This document shows, piece after piece, positions 49,901 to 58,449 of a DNA stretch of 64,000 nucleotides; position 1 is the first letter of the stretch; every line of letters starts with the position of its first letter. The notes under the pieces are model-generated. The model searched no databases, was not told the DNA's origin, and worked only from the letters and a program-made list of their open reading frames with translations. A program made the position numbers and the translations under genes. This stretch comes from Aquimonas sp041395245 (GTDB lineage: Bacteria > Pseudomonadota > Gammaproteobacteria > Xanthomonadales > Xanthomonadaceae), in assembly GCA_041395245.1 (NCBI GenBank), contig JAWLAY010000016.1, positions 56,653 to 120,652 on the forward strand. The letters are read 5' to 3'.

Positions 49901-50051
49901 CTGGCTCGGTGACAACGCGCGCATTGGTCAATGCGATGGCGGCGTTGGGGCGATCTGCAATCCCTGCGCTCGGCAAGCGAGACTCGGCCGCATGCAGACA
50001 GACACCCCACAGCGCCAGCAGCCCCAGGCTGACGTGAACTGACTTCTTCAT
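46938..50051 (-). CDS. Secreted double-domain amidohydrolase
   Basis: This 1037-residue protein starts MKKSVHVSLGLLALWGVCLH (signal peptide). The N-terminal half (about 40-430) is an amidohydrolase-like domain whose motif reads FPGFIDAGTSLGVPAD, without HxH. A ~130-residue linker domain follows. The C-terminal half is intact: GIIDAHSHTAVARN (HxH), GIKFALGENVK (Lys ligand), RLVHIHSYRQDE and ATFQHILEGYK (His ligands), SFNSDSNEMAR (Asp). So one of the three such domains in this gene pair is catalytically complete. It probably works in the periplasm on a cyclic amide or peptide; the substrate is unknown. Confidence 0.88.
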   Translation of the reverse strand: MKKSVHVSLGLLALWGVCLHAAESRLPSAGIADRPNAAIALTNARVVTEPGKVLERATILLRDGKIEAVGTSLRVPSDAAPLDLQGKTVFPGFIDAGTSLGVPADLRRGGIARADRNAPPPHDQTAAQSGFPHWNRRVRPEQRVSAAFEANDEALRALRSVGLTAVQSVPEAGVFAGQSALISLLESPDKRDLVLKDAVAQVIALDFQFGQEYPGSLMGVIALIRQTWLDASAYSAEFMPRGQVSEPLAALQAASHGKQTTLFVLDDELDMARMQAVANEFSLAPVYLGTGYEYRILPQVKQAAAPIIVPLKMPDAPLIDSAEAMASVSLAELQHWEQAPANPARLAQEGVPFALSTRGMDSVEKSFYPALRRAVAVGLSEQDALRALTTTPASIVGESTRLGRIAPGYLANLVIADAELFTASSAKVYAVYVEGQRSELNRIGAPNLAGDWVATWSEGTSPETWQIRTKGDTLEVQVDATTWLLKPQDGAYLGLPKGYRDAVRLQLREMAGRLVGHLEQADGRRIEFVAQRAASAADEPKPAGEADLPPAIPPFQGYPAGEFGLSGPPEQAAAVLFRNATVWTNSELGVATETDVLVKQGRIAQVGKALKAPRDAVVIDATGMHLTSGIIDAHSHTAVARNINEPSHAVTSEVRIGDVIDPTDINLYWQLAGGVTTANLLHGSANPMGGQNAVIKLRWGEDAEGLRMQGAPSGIKFALGENVKQSGWGPAFVTRYPQTRMGVEQIMREHFNMARAYNAALARGETPRRDLRIEALAEILRGERLVHIHSYRQDEILMFVRLSQEYGFKVATFQHILEGYKVADELASIGAGASSFADWWAYKMEVIDAIPYNGALLTRAGVVTSFNSDSNEMARRLNMEAAKSIRYGGLSEQEAWKLVTLNPAIQLGIADRVGSIQPGMDADLVLWNASPLSNYARAEQTWIDGRRYFDREQDRALQATALAERERLLTLAADARRKALALTPSTTEPAKPGKPVSPEVRYWMQTETLWWQHLAATRGLYHNGADLMSCGVNDHVH

Positions 50052-50194
50052 TGATTTCCCCAGAAAGGCGCGCCCGCAGCAGGCAGGCGACCGTCACGGA
50101 TAGTCGCCCAGAATGACGGTCCCGCTATGCCCCAGAAGTCACGGTCGGACCGCGCTCACCACACCGCTCACGCGGATGACCGAGGCACAGCAAA
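50052..50194. other. Promoter region of amidohydrolase pair
   Basis: This is 143 bp between the amidohydrolase start and the DAHP synthase terminator. It should contain the pair's promoter; no operator is recognised. Confidence 0.35.
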
Positions 50195-50229
50195 ACGAAA
50201 ACGCGCCCATTTTCGGGGCGCGTTTTCGT
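50195..50229 (-). terminator. Terminator of DAHP synthase gene
   Basis: ACGAAAACGCGCCC / GGGCGCGTTTTCGT, a perfect 14 bp stem with a 7-base loop, 16 bp past the stop at 50246. The A/T outer part makes it bidirectional in form. Confidence 0.9.
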
Positions 50230-50245
50230 CAGCCTAGATTGGATG

Positions 50246-51634
50246 TCAACCCGGCAGCGACTGCACCCCGCGCTTGCGGACGATGAGCAAGGCGATTTCC
50301 AGGGACTGTTCGTAGTTCATCCGAGGATCGACCGTCGAACGATAGGCGCGTTCGAGATCCGCCTCGGTCAGTTCGCGCGCGCCGCCCAGGCACTCGGTGA
50401 CGTTTTCACCGGTGAGTTCCAAATGGACACCGCCCAATCGCGTCCCTGCCGCCGCGTGCAGGTCGAACGACTGATCAAGCTCCGAGCGGATATTGTCGAA
50501 ACGGCGCGTCTTGAATCCGTTGCTGGTGGATTCGGTATTGCCGTGCATCGGGTCAGCCACCCACAGCACGCGCTTGCCTTCGCGACGAATCGCATCCAGA
50601 TGCTTCGGCAGTTCGGCGGCGATCTTGCTCGCGCCCATACGGTGAATCAGCGTCAATCGACCGGGCTCGTTTTCCGGATTGAGATGATCCGTCAAGCGCA
50701 GCAACTCGTCCGGCTTGACACCCGGGCCGACCTTGACCGCAATCGGATTGCGGATTCCGCGCATGTATTCGGCGTGCGCGCCTTCCAGCGCGGCCGTGCG
50801 CATGCCGATCCACGGATAGTGCGTGGAGAGGTTGAACCAGCCCCAGTGCCGCGGCACCTGACGCGTCAATGCCTCTTCGTAGTCGAGCAGCAGCGCTTCA
50901 TGCGAGGTGTAGAAATCCACCCGCCGCACGTTGTGCACCGCCTCACCAGACAGGGTTTCCATGAAGCGCACGCCGTCGCCGATCGCGCGAACCATGCGGT
51001 GGTATTCCTCGGCCAACGGCGAGTGTCCCACCCAACCGAGATCCCAGTATTCCGGGTGATGCAGATCTGCAAAACCGCCATCGATCAGCGACCGCACGAA
51101 GTTCATGGTCATCGCCGAACGCGAATGCGCAGAAATCAGTCGTTGCGGATCAGGGCGGCGCGCTGCCTCGGTGAATTCAGGCGAGTTCACGATGTCGCCG
51201 CGATAGCTGGGCAACTCGACGCCGTTCTTGACCTCGGTATCCGCCGAGCGCGGTTTCGCATACTGCCCGGCAAAACGTCCGACGCGCACCACCGGCATGC
51301 GCAGGCCGTACACCAGAACCACGCTCATCTGCAGCAGGACTTTCAGTCGATTCGAGATCAGACCCGATTCGCAATCCGAGAAGCTCTCGGCGCAGTCGCC
51401 ACCCTGCAACAGAAAACGCTTGCCTTCCTGGGCTTCGGCGATCTGCTTCTTGAGCGCCAGAATCTCGAACGAAGTGACCAGCGGCGGCAGCGAGGACAAC
51501 TCCTGCCTTGCGCCCTTGAGTTCCTCTGCATCCGGATAGTTGGGCTGTTGCATGGCCGGATAGGACCGCCACGAACCCGGCGCCCAGTTTTCCGGGTTTT
51601 GCACGGCTTCGATGGGTCGTTCCAATGCGCTCAT
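50246..51634 (-). CDS. 3-deoxy-7-phosphoheptulonate synthase, class II
   Basis: This 462-residue enzyme makes DAHP from phosphoenolpyruvate and erythrose-4-phosphate, the first step of aromatic amino acid synthesis. It is class II (plant/actinobacterial AroA-II type): LQGGDCAESFSDCE, VRVGRFAGQYAKPRSADTEV, the metal/PEP segment KVGPGVKPDELLRLTDHLNP, VLWVADPMHGNTEST and GGVHLELTGENVTECLGG. I chose start 51634 (GGAG 7 nt upstream); an upstream ATG at 51673 is also in frame. Class II enzymes are usual in Lysobacterales. Confidence 0.95.
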   Translation of the reverse strand: MSALERPIEAVQNPENWAPGSWRSYPAMQQPNYPDAEELKGARQELSSLPPLVTSFEILALKKQIAEAQEGKRFLLQGGDCAESFSDCESGLISNRLKVLLQMSVVLVYGLRMPVVRVGRFAGQYAKPRSADTEVKNGVELPSYRGDIVNSPEFTEAARRPDPQRLISAHSRSAMTMNFVRSLIDGGFADLHHPEYWDLGWVGHSPLAEEYHRMVRAIGDGVRFMETLSGEAVHNVRRVDFYTSHEALLLDYEEALTRQVPRHWGWFNLSTHYPWIGMRTAALEGAHAEYMRGIRNPIAVKVGPGVKPDELLRLTDHLNPENEPGRLTLIHRMGASKIAAELPKHLDAIRREGKRVLWVADPMHGNTESTSNGFKTRRFDNIRSELDQSFDLHAAAGTRLGGVHLELTGENVTECLGGARELTEADLERAYRSTVDPRMNYEQSLEIALLIVRKRGVQSLPG

Positions 51635-51746
51635 CACACAGTCTCCAAATCGCAGGTTGCGGCGCTGCATCATGCCACAGCAGGTGGAGCCACCAACGAC
51701 GAATAGGACTGAGACTTATGGCGAATCGCCGCTCATCCAATCGACC

Positions 51747-52244
51747 TCAGCGGGAACGAAAACCCGCGTACAGCACCCCGGCGAAAAAGCCGACGAACCA
51801 CACCAGCGACCAGAACGGCATGCTGAATCCCAGAAACGTCCAGTCCACCGCCGCGCACTCACCGGAGCCTTGCAATACCTTGTTCAGAACCGAAGCAAAC
51901 GGCATGGTGTCGAGCATGTAGTTCAAACCGGGACCACAATCGGGAACCTGGTCCGGTGGCAAGGACTGCAGCCAGACATGACGACCGGCGATCCCAATCC
52001 CGACGGCGGCCGCCAGAGACGCCAGTAAACCGTATACCTTGCGGCCCAGTGCGCCGGGCGAATGCAGCGCCCCGATCAGGAAGATCACGCCCAGCGCAAA
52101 GAAGGCAACGCGCTGAAGAATGCACAGCGGACAAGGGTCGAGGAACAGGCCATATTGAACAAACAGTGCGTAGCCCAACAACGACGCGCAGAGGACGACA
52201 CCCAGCGCAAACTGTGCACGGAATGACCAGGCTAGAGGATTCAT
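51747..52244 (-). CDS. dsbB: Disulfide bond formation protein DsbB
   Basis: This 165-residue, four-helix inner-membrane protein re-oxidises DsbA using quinone. First Cys pair: LDPCPLCILQRVAFF (CPLC). Second pair: PDCGPGLNYMLDT and GSGECAAVDW. I chose start 52244 (MNPLAWSFRAQFALGVVL) because the longer frame (52346) would run into the rplQ terminator. Confidence 0.93.
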   Translation of the reverse strand: MNPLAWSFRAQFALGVVLCASLLGYALFVQYGLFLDPCPLCILQRVAFFALGVIFLIGALHSPGALGRKVYGLLASLAAAVGIGIAGRHVWLQSLPPDQVPDCGPGLNYMLDTMPFASVLNKVLQGSGECAAVDWTFLGFSMPFWSLVWFVGFFAGVLYAGFRSR

Positions 52245-52349
52245 GGCGACCTCAAAACACAAAATGGTGCGCAGCGGACCGCACTGCACCGCCGGTAGTT
52301 CCTGATGGCAACGGCGCCATCGACGCCGGTCGCAACAAGCAGACACAAC

Positions 52350-52379
52350 AAGGCCCCGGAAGTCGCCTTCCGGGGCCTT
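52350..52379 (-). terminator. Terminator of alpha operon
   Basis: AAGGCCCCGGAAG / CTTCCGGGGCCTT, a perfect 13 bp stem with loop TCGC, 11 bp past the rplQ stop. Confidence 0.92.
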
Positions 52380-52390
52380 GTAAAACCAAC

Positions 52391-52777
52391 TTATTCTGCG
52401 GCGGGCTCAGCGGCCACGGCCGGCCGATCCACCAGTTCTACATACGCCATGGGTGCGCTATCACCGGCGCGGAAACCGCACTTCAAGATTCGCAGATAAC
52501 CACCGGGACGCTGCTGATAGCGCGGGGCGATGTCGACAAACAGCTTGCCAACCGCCACTTTGTCGCGCAGACGCGCAAACGCAAGACGACGATTCGCGAC
52601 GCTGTCCGTCTTCGCCAAGGTGATCAAGGGCTCCGCAAAGCGGCGCAGTTCCTTGGCCTTGGGCAGGGTGGTCTTGATCAACTCACTCTTGATCAACGAC
52701 GCAACCATGTTGCGGAACATGGCAGCGCGATGGGCGCTGTCACGGTTGAGCTTACGCCCGGTCTTCTGATGACGCAT
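52391..52777 (-). CDS. rplQ: 50S ribosomal protein L17
   Basis: This 128-residue, last gene of the alpha operon starts MRHQKTGRKLNRDSAHR and ALFRN-type AMFRNMVASLIKSE, with RLRDKVAVGKLF. Its C-terminal tail (AVAAEPAAE) is slightly extended. The strong terminator follows. Confidence 0.98.
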   Translation of the reverse strand: MRHQKTGRKLNRDSAHRAAMFRNMVASLIKSELIKTTLPKAKELRRFAEPLITLAKTDSVANRRLAFARLRDKVAVGKLFVDIAPRYQQRPGGYLRILKCGFRAGDSAPMAYVELVDRPAVAAEPAAE

Positions 52778-52910
52778 GGAATTGATCCTTTAAAGAATGT
52801 TGCTATGGGATGCACTGTCGCCATCCTGGCGCTACAACGGCGGACTGCGTGTGGTCCAAGCCAGCCATCCTTGGCCGGCAACGCTACGGGCTTGGCCCGT
52901 CAGCGAAATA

Positions 52911-53906
52911 TCAACCCAACATGCCTTGCTGCAGACCAACCGGCGGCCAGTTCTCCAGCTTCATGCCCAAGGACAGACCGCGCTGAGCGAGAACTTCCTT
53001 GATTTCGGTGAGCGACTTTTTGCCAAGATTCGGCGTCTTCAACAACTCCACTTCGGTGCGCTGGATCAAGTCACCAATGTAGTAGATGTTCTCGGCCTTG
53101 AGGCAGTTAGCCGAACGAACCGTCAACTCGAGATCGTCGATCGGGCGCAAAAGAACCGGGTCGACACCCGACGCCACCGGCTTCGCCATGCCACGGTCGC
53201 GCTGCGTGAAGTCGCCAAACACGGACAACTGATCAGCAAGAATATCGGCTGCAGTACGAACCGCGTCTTCGGCATCGATCGTACCGTTGGTTTCGATATC
53301 CAGCACCAGCTTGTCGAGGTTGGTACGCTGCTCGACGCGGGCGCTTTCAACGGCAAATGCGACGCGACGCACGGGTGAAAACGATGCATCAAGCATCAAG
53401 CGACCGATCGCACGCGACTCTTCGTCAGGACGCCGGCGATCCTTGGCAGGCTGATAGCCCAGACCGCGCTCGACCTTCATTCGCATATTGATCGAAGCTT
53501 CCTTCGTCAGGTGGCAAATGATGTGGTCAGGATTGACGATATCGACGTTATGGTCGGTCTTGATGTCGCCGGCGGTGACAACCCCCGAGCCACTCTTGAC
53601 CAGCGTCAGCATGGCGCTGTCGACGGTATGCATACGGATCGCGACATCCTTGAGGTTCAGCAACACCTCAAGAACGTCCTCCTGCAGCCCTTCAACGGTG
53701 GTGTACTCATGAAGAACACCGTCGATCTCGACTTCGGTGATCGCGAAGCCGGGAATCGAAGACAACAACACACGACGAAGCGCGTTGCCAAGTGTGTGTC
53801 CATAGCCGCGCTCAAGCGGCTCGACAATGACCTTGGCATGGTTTTCGGTGATACGCTCGATGCCGATGCCGCGCGGACGCAGCACCTGAGTGGCGGAAAC
53901 GGACAT
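52911..53906 (-). CDS. rpoA: RNA polymerase alpha subunit
   Basis: This 331-residue protein has an N-terminal assembly domain (EPLERGYGHTLGNALRRVLL) and a C-terminal DNA/activator-binding domain (RSANCLKAENIYYIGDLIQR, TPNLGKKSLTEIKEVL). Normal length. 133 bp separate it from rplQ, longer than other gaps of this operon. Confidence 0.98.
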   Translation of the reverse strand: MSVSATQVLRPRGIGIERITENHAKVIVEPLERGYGHTLGNALRRVLLSSIPGFAITEVEIDGVLHEYTTVEGLQEDVLEVLLNLKDVAIRMHTVDSAMLTLVKSGSGVVTAGDIKTDHNVDIVNPDHIICHLTKEASINMRMKVERGLGYQPAKDRRRPDEESRAIGRLMLDASFSPVRRVAFAVESARVEQRTNLDKLVLDIETNGTIDAEDAVRTAADILADQLSVFGDFTQRDRGMAKPVASGVDPVLLRPIDDLELTVRSANCLKAENIYYIGDLIQRTEVELLKTPNLGKKSLTEIKEVLAQRGLSLGMKLENWPPVGLQQGMLG

Positions 53907-53924
53907 TCGGCAAATCTCCTGGGA

Positions 53925-54551
53925 TTACTTGGAGTACAACTCGACGATCAAGCTTTCGTTGATGTCGGAAGGAAGATCGGAACGCTCCGGCAAGGCCTTG
54001 AACGTGCCTGCGAACTTCTTACTGTCAACCTCGATCCAAGACGGAACCAGATCCATCTGTGAAGCCAAGGCAGAGGCTTCCTGCACCCGCAACTGGCGCT
54101 GAGCGCGCTCCGTCAGCGCAATGCTGTCACCGGGCTTGACTTGGAAAGACGCCAGGTTGACGGCATTGCCATTCACCAACACGCCACAGTGCGAAACAAT
54201 CTGCCGCGCCTGTGGACGGGTGACCGCAAAACCCATCCGATAGACGACGTTATCCAAGCGCGACTCGAGAATCTGCAACAAGTTCTCGCCAGTATTGCCA
54301 CGCTTGTTGGATGCCTTCGCGTAAACATTGCGGAACTGACGCTCCAGAAGGCCATAAATGCGCTTGACCTTCTGCTTCTCGCGAAGCTGAACCGCGTAGT
54401 CCGAAAGGCGGCCCTTGCGAGCGGCGCCGTGCTGACCGGGCTTTTGTTCCAACTTGCACTTCGAATCCAATGCGCGAGCTGGGCTCTTCAAACTGAGATC
54501 TGCACCTTCGCGACGCGCGAGTTTGCAGGTGGGGCCGATATAACGTGCCAT
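53925..54551 (-). CDS. rpsD: 30S ribosomal protein S4
   Basis: This 208-residue protein binds 16S rRNA early in assembly and can repress the alpha operon. Starts MARYIGPTCKLARREGADL. The S4 RNA-binding domain is RLDNVVYRMGFAVTRPQARQ followed by IVSHCGVLVNG. No zinc CxxC in the N terminus (only Cys9). Confidence 0.98.
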   Translation of the reverse strand: MARYIGPTCKLARREGADLSLKSPARALDSKCKLEQKPGQHGAARKGRLSDYAVQLREKQKVKRIYGLLERQFRNVYAKASNKRGNTGENLLQILESRLDNVVYRMGFAVTRPQARQIVSHCGVLVNGNAVNLASFQVKPGDSIALTERAQRQLRVQEASALASQMDLVPSWIEVDSKKFAGTFKALPERSDLPSDINESLIVELYSK

Positions 54552-54572
54552 GATTGAACTCCTGGACCCGTA

Positions 54573-54968
54573 TTAGACGCGGCGCTTTTTGGGCGGCCGG
54601 CAGCCGTTATGGGGGATCGGTGTGACGTCGATGATGTTGATGACCTTGTAACCGACAGCGTTCAGCGAACGCACGGCGGATTCACGGCCGGGACCCGGAC
54701 CCTTGATATGAACCTCAAGCGTCTTCAGGCCGTAGTCCAACGCGGCACGACCAGCACGTTCCGCCGCAACCTGAGCGGCGAACGGTGTCGACTTGCGCGA
54801 ACCACGGAAACCCGCACCACCGGACGTTGCCCAAGAGAGCGCATTGCCCTGACGATCAGTGATGGTCACGATGGTGTTGTTGAACGAGGCATGGACGTGC
54901 GCGATGCCATCAGTCACAACACGACGAATTTTTTTCTTGCCCTTGTTGGCAGCACTCGGCTTGCTCAT
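54573..54968 (-). CDS. rpsK: 30S ribosomal protein S11
   Basis: This 131-residue protein reads GIAHVHASFNNTIVTITDRQ and ends IPHNGCRPPKKRRV, both diagnostic. Forms the platform of the small subunit with S6/S18/S21. Confidence 0.98.
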   Translation of the reverse strand: MSKPSAANKGKKKIRRVVTDGIAHVHASFNNTIVTITDRQGNALSWATSGGAGFRGSRKSTPFAAQVAAERAGRAALDYGLKTLEVHIKGPGPGRESAVRSLNAVGYKVINIIDVTPIPHNGCRPPKKRRV

Positions 54969-54977
54969 GGCTGATCC

Positions 54978-55334
54978 TTACTTCTTGATCTGCTTACGCG
55001 GACCCTTGCGGGTGCGAGCGTTGGTGCGAGTGCGCTGACCACGCAGCGGCAACCCACGACGATGGCGGAGACCACGATAGCAGCCCAGATCCATCAAACG
55101 CTTGATGCTGATACCGATCTCGCGGCGCAGATCACCCTCAACGGTGAACTTCGCCACTTCGGCACGAAGTCGATCAACTTCGCCCTCGGTCAGGTCACGA
55201 ATCTTGGTGCTGGGGCGAACACCCGCAGCGCCGCAGACCAGCTTTGACCTGGTGCGTCCAATACCAAAAATACTCTGAAGACCGACCCAGACGTGTTTCT
55301 GGACCGGAAGGTTGACACCCGCGATGCGCGCCAT
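54978..55334 (-). CDS. rpsM: 30S ribosomal protein S13
   Basis: This 118-residue protein starts MARIAGVNLPVQKHVWVGL and ends GQRTRTNARTRKGPRKQIKK. Internal start 55334 is chosen over the longer frame (55499) to fit the family length. S13 contacts tRNA and L5 at the subunit interface. Confidence 0.98.
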   Translation of the reverse strand: MARIAGVNLPVQKHVWVGLQSIFGIGRTRSKLVCGAAGVRPSTKIRDLTEGEVDRLRAEVAKFTVEGDLRREIGISIKRLMDLGCYRGLRHRRGLPLRGQRTRTNARTRKGPRKQIKK

Positions 55335-55509
55335 GAGGCGTTCTCCAACTGTAGCGCAGTGAATCGGAAAGTATAGTGTGGCTTCGAGGACAAATAAAGC
55401 CCCAAGACGCATGAAACACGCCCTTGAAACGGCACGGGGAGATGGTGCCCGTGCTCCGGCGATGCCAAGCTGGGTGAGCGGCAGATGCCGCCCATCCAAA
55501 CCTAAGCTA
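55335..55509. other. secY-rpsM gap without rpmJ
   Basis: Many gammaproteobacteria carry rpmJ (L36, ~38 codons) between secY and rpsM. I read this 175 bp gap on the minus strand and found no L36-like sequence (no MKVRxSVK, no zinc Cys/His set). A promoter for the alpha operon is likely here. Confidence 0.6.
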
Positions 55510-56862
55510 TCAACGCGAGAAGCCGCCGCGTGAAACGCCCTTCAAATTTGCCTTCTTGAGAAGGCTGTCGTACTGATGCGACATCAGGTGCGCTTGAATC
55601 TGCGCCATGAAGTCCATCACCACAACCACGACAATCAACAAAGACGTGCCGCCGAAGAAAAACGGCACCGCCCAACCCGCACGGAGAATCTCCGGCAGAA
55701 GACACACCACGACCAGATACAGCGAACCAATGAGCGTCAGTCGCGTCAGTACACCGTCGATGTAGTCAGCAGTCGCCTTACCAGGACGAATGCCGGGAAT
55801 CAGAGCGCCCGACTTCTTGAGGTTGTCGGCCGTTTCCTGCGAGTTGAAGACCAGCGCGGTGTAGAAAAACGCGAAGCCCACGATCAACATACCGTACAAG
55901 ACCATATGCAGCGGCTGCCCAGGAGACAGCGCATTCGCAACGCTTTGCAACCAGCGTATCTCACCCGCGTCACCGAACCAGGACGCCGCGGTGCCCGGGA
56001 ACAAGATGATGCTTGAGGCAAAGATCGCGGGGATCACGCCAGACATGTTCAGCTTCAACGGCAAATGGGACGTCTGGTTCATGTACGCCTGCCGACCGCC
56101 CTGGCGACGCGCGTAGTTCACCGTGATTCGACGCTGACCACGCTCCATGAAAACGACGAACGCGATAACGAGTAGAACCAAAGCAAACAACATGATGACC
56201 GTAAACGCACCAAGCTGGTCATTAGCAACGAGTTCCAAGGTCGAAATGATCGCGCCTGGAAGCCCTGCAACAATGCCTGCGAAGATGATCAACGAGATAC
56301 CGTTGCCGACACCACGCTCGGTAATCTGCTCTCCAAGCCACATCAGGAAGAGTGTTCCTGCCGTCAATGACACCACGGCGGAAAAAACAAACCCCGCGCC
56401 AGCGTTGTACACCACCGGGCCCGCAGGACCAACCTGATCCTGCAACGCCACCGAGATACCCACCGCCTGGAAAACAGCCAAGAACACCGTGCCGTAACGC
56501 GTGTACTGGGTCAGCTTGCGACGACCCGACTCGCCCTCCTTCCTCAACGACTGCAAGCTCGGGAAAATCTGCCCGGCAAGCTGCACGATGATCGAAGCAG
56601 AAATGTAGGGCATCACATTCAGCGCAAACACGCTCAGGCGCTCGAGAGCACCGCCAGAGAACATGTTGAACATCTGCACGACGCCAAGTTGCTGATCCAT
56701 CAGCGACTTCATCGCTGCGGGATCAACACCGGGAACGGGCACAAATGTACCGAAGCGATACACAATCAAGGCACCGAGGACGAACAGCAGACGCTGCCGA
56801 AGCTCTGTCAGCTTCCCCAGCCCCGCGATTCCGCTACCTGAGACGGCGTTTGATACGGCCAC
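55510..56862 (-). CDS. secY: Protein translocase subunit SecY
   Basis: This 450-residue, ten-helix channel protein of the Sec translocon has LTELRQRLLFVLGALIVYRF, the GGALERLSVFALNVMPYISA plug/helix region, and ERGQRRITVNYARRQGGRQA in the cytoplasmic loop. It ends SLLKKANLKGVSRGGFSR. Standard position between rplO and rpsM. Confidence 0.98.
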   Translation of the reverse strand: MAVSNAVSGSGIAGLGKLTELRQRLLFVLGALIVYRFGTFVPVPGVDPAAMKSLMDQQLGVVQMFNMFSGGALERLSVFALNVMPYISASIIVQLAGQIFPSLQSLRKEGESGRRKLTQYTRYGTVFLAVFQAVGISVALQDQVGPAGPVVYNAGAGFVFSAVVSLTAGTLFLMWLGEQITERGVGNGISLIIFAGIVAGLPGAIISTLELVANDQLGAFTVIMLFALVLLVIAFVVFMERGQRRITVNYARRQGGRQAYMNQTSHLPLKLNMSGVIPAIFASSIILFPGTAASWFGDAGEIRWLQSVANALSPGQPLHMVLYGMLIVGFAFFYTALVFNSQETADNLKKSGALIPGIRPGKATADYIDGVLTRLTLIGSLYLVVVCLLPEILRAGWAVPFFFGGTSLLIVVVVVMDFMAQIQAHLMSHQYDSLLKKANLKGVSRGGFSR

Positions 56863-56864
56863 GT

Positions 56865-57299
56865 TTACTCCACCGCTCCACCAGCCGCCACGATCGCGTC
56901 ACGCGCACCGGCGGTGACCGACAGACCGCGAATGGTCACCTTGCGGGCCAACTCGCCTTTCTTGACGATCTTCGCTGTCTTAGCACGGGAGTCGACCAGA
57001 CCGGCTTCTACCAACGCAGCGAAATCAACGACATCCGCGGCGATTCCGGCGAGCTGATAAAGAAAGACATCAGCGCAGTCCCGCGCGGAGCGTGATCGGA
57101 AGCCCACCTTCGGCAAACGCCGCTGCAACGGCATCTGTCCGCCTTCGAATCCCGCCTTGACCTTACCCTTACCCGTACGCGCAAACTGTCCCTTGTGACC
57201 TCGGCCGCAGGTCTTGCCAAGGCCGGACCCAATCCCGCGACCTACACGGACACGTTCCTTTCGTGCGCCTTCAGCAGGCGCAAGTGTATTCAGACGCAT
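56865..57299 (-). CDS. rplO: 50S ribosomal protein L15
   Basis: This 144-residue protein starts MRLNTLAPAEGARKERVRVG, then GLGKTCGRGHKGQFARTGKG and GFEGGQMPLQRRLPKVGF. The secY start follows after 2 bp. Confidence 0.98.
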   Translation of the reverse strand: MRLNTLAPAEGARKERVRVGRGIGSGLGKTCGRGHKGQFARTGKGKVKAGFEGGQMPLQRRLPKVGFRSRSARDCADVFLYQLAGIAADVVDFAALVEAGLVDSRAKTAKIVKKGELARKVTIRGLSVTAGARDAIVAAGGAVE

Positions 57300-57317
57300 A
57301 AAGTTCTCCGATCTCGA

Positions 57318-57512
57318 TCAGTTCTCAACCCGAACCAGGTACGAAACCTGATTAATCAGGCCGCGCACACTTGGGCTGTCTTTCAATTCGCGCACATCAT
57401 TGATCTTCCGGAGACCAAGCGCCTTCACCGAAAGGCGGTGGCGAGCCTGCGTGCCACGCAGACCCTTAACCAAGCGAACCTTGACGGTACCGGTAACAGT
57501 TGCATTAGCCAT
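57318..57512 (-). CDS. rpmD: 50S ribosomal protein L30
   Basis: This 64-residue protein starts MANATVTGTVKVRLVKGLRG and ends LINQVSYLVRVEN. Internal start 57512 chosen; it overlaps the rpsE stop by 8 bp. Confidence 0.97.
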   Translation of the reverse strand: MANATVTGTVKVRLVKGLRGTQARHRLSVKALGLRKINDVRELKDSPSVRGLINQVSYLVRVEN

Positions 57513-58011
57513 TTGCAATTTCCTCCAAAGCCTTGCCGCGCTTGGCAGCAATCCGCGAAGGCGACTGCATCGCTTGCAGCCCCTTGATCGTTGCACGAAC
57601 AAGGTTAATCGGGTTTCGAGATCCAACGGCTTTGGCCAGGATGTTTTTCACGCCTGCGGCTTCAAGCACTGCGCGCATCGCACCACCCGCAATCACACCG
57701 GTACCTTCCGACGCAGGCTGCATGTAAACACGGGCTGCGCCGTGGTTTGCCTTGATCGCGTACCAAAGTGTTCCGCCGTTGAGGTCAACACTCACCATGG
57801 CTTTGCGCGCATATTCCATCGACTTGGAAATGGCGACAGGCACTTCACGCGCTTTGCCATAACCAAACCCAACACGCCCTGCGCCGTCGCCAACCACCGT
57901 CAGTGCGGTAAAGGTGAACTGCCGGCCACCTTTGACCGTCTTCGACACACGGTTGACGGCAACCAGCTTTTCCAGCATGCCATCGCTGTTATCGCGATCA
58001 TTTGTGCTCAT
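57505..58011 (-). CDS. rpsE: 30S ribosomal protein S5
   Basis: This 168-residue protein reads EKLVAVNRVSKTVKGGRQFT, VVGDGAGRVGFGYGKAREVP and AGVKNILAKAVGSRNPINLV. Contributes to decoding accuracy. It overlaps rpmD by 8 bp. Confidence 0.98.
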   Translation of the reverse strand: MSTNDRDNSDGMLEKLVAVNRVSKTVKGGRQFTFTALTVVGDGAGRVGFGYGKAREVPVAISKSMEYARKAMVSVDLNGGTLWYAIKANHGAARVYMQPASEGTGVIAGGAMRAVLEAAGVKNILAKAVGSRNPINLVRATIKGLQAMQSPSRIAAKRGKALEEIANG

Positions 58012-58069
58012 CTACGTACTCTCAGTTTGCTTACGACACGAGGTCGCTTGTAGTTGTTGGTGGTGCCAC

Positions 58070-58423
58070 TTAGAACTTGAGGCCGGCCTCACGAGCCGCG
58101 TCGGCGAGCGACTGGATACGACCGTGGTAGCGGAATCCTGAGCGATCAAACGCTACTGTATCGACTCCCGCCGCAAGAGCGCGCTCTGCGACGACGCGAC
58201 CGACCTTCGCAGCCGCTTCCTTGTTCTTGCAACCTGACAGTCCAGCCTTGATGTCCGCCTCTAGCGTAGACGCCGACGCGAGAACGCGCGAGCCATCCGC
58301 GGTGAAAACCTGAGCGTACATATGCTGTCCGCTTCGGATTACCGACAAACGGTTTACCCCTAGCTCGCGAATGTGTGAGCGCGTCGTCTTGGCACGACGG
58401 AGCCGAGCAATTTTCTTTTCCAT
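58070..58423 (-). CDS. rplR: 50S ribosomal protein L18
   Basis: This 117-residue, 5S rRNA-binding protein reads NRLSVIRSGQHMYAQVFTAD, VGRVVAERALAAGVDTVAFD, and ends RIQSLADAAREAGLKF. Standard position between rplF and rpsE. Confidence 0.98.
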   Translation of the reverse strand: MEKKIARLRRAKTTRSHIRELGVNRLSVIRSGQHMYAQVFTADGSRVLASASTLEADIKAGLSGCKNKEAAAKVGRVVAERALAAGVDTVAFDRSGFRYHGRIQSLADAAREAGLKF

Positions 58424-58449
58424 GGTTTTTCTCCGAAAGCGGTAGGCAA

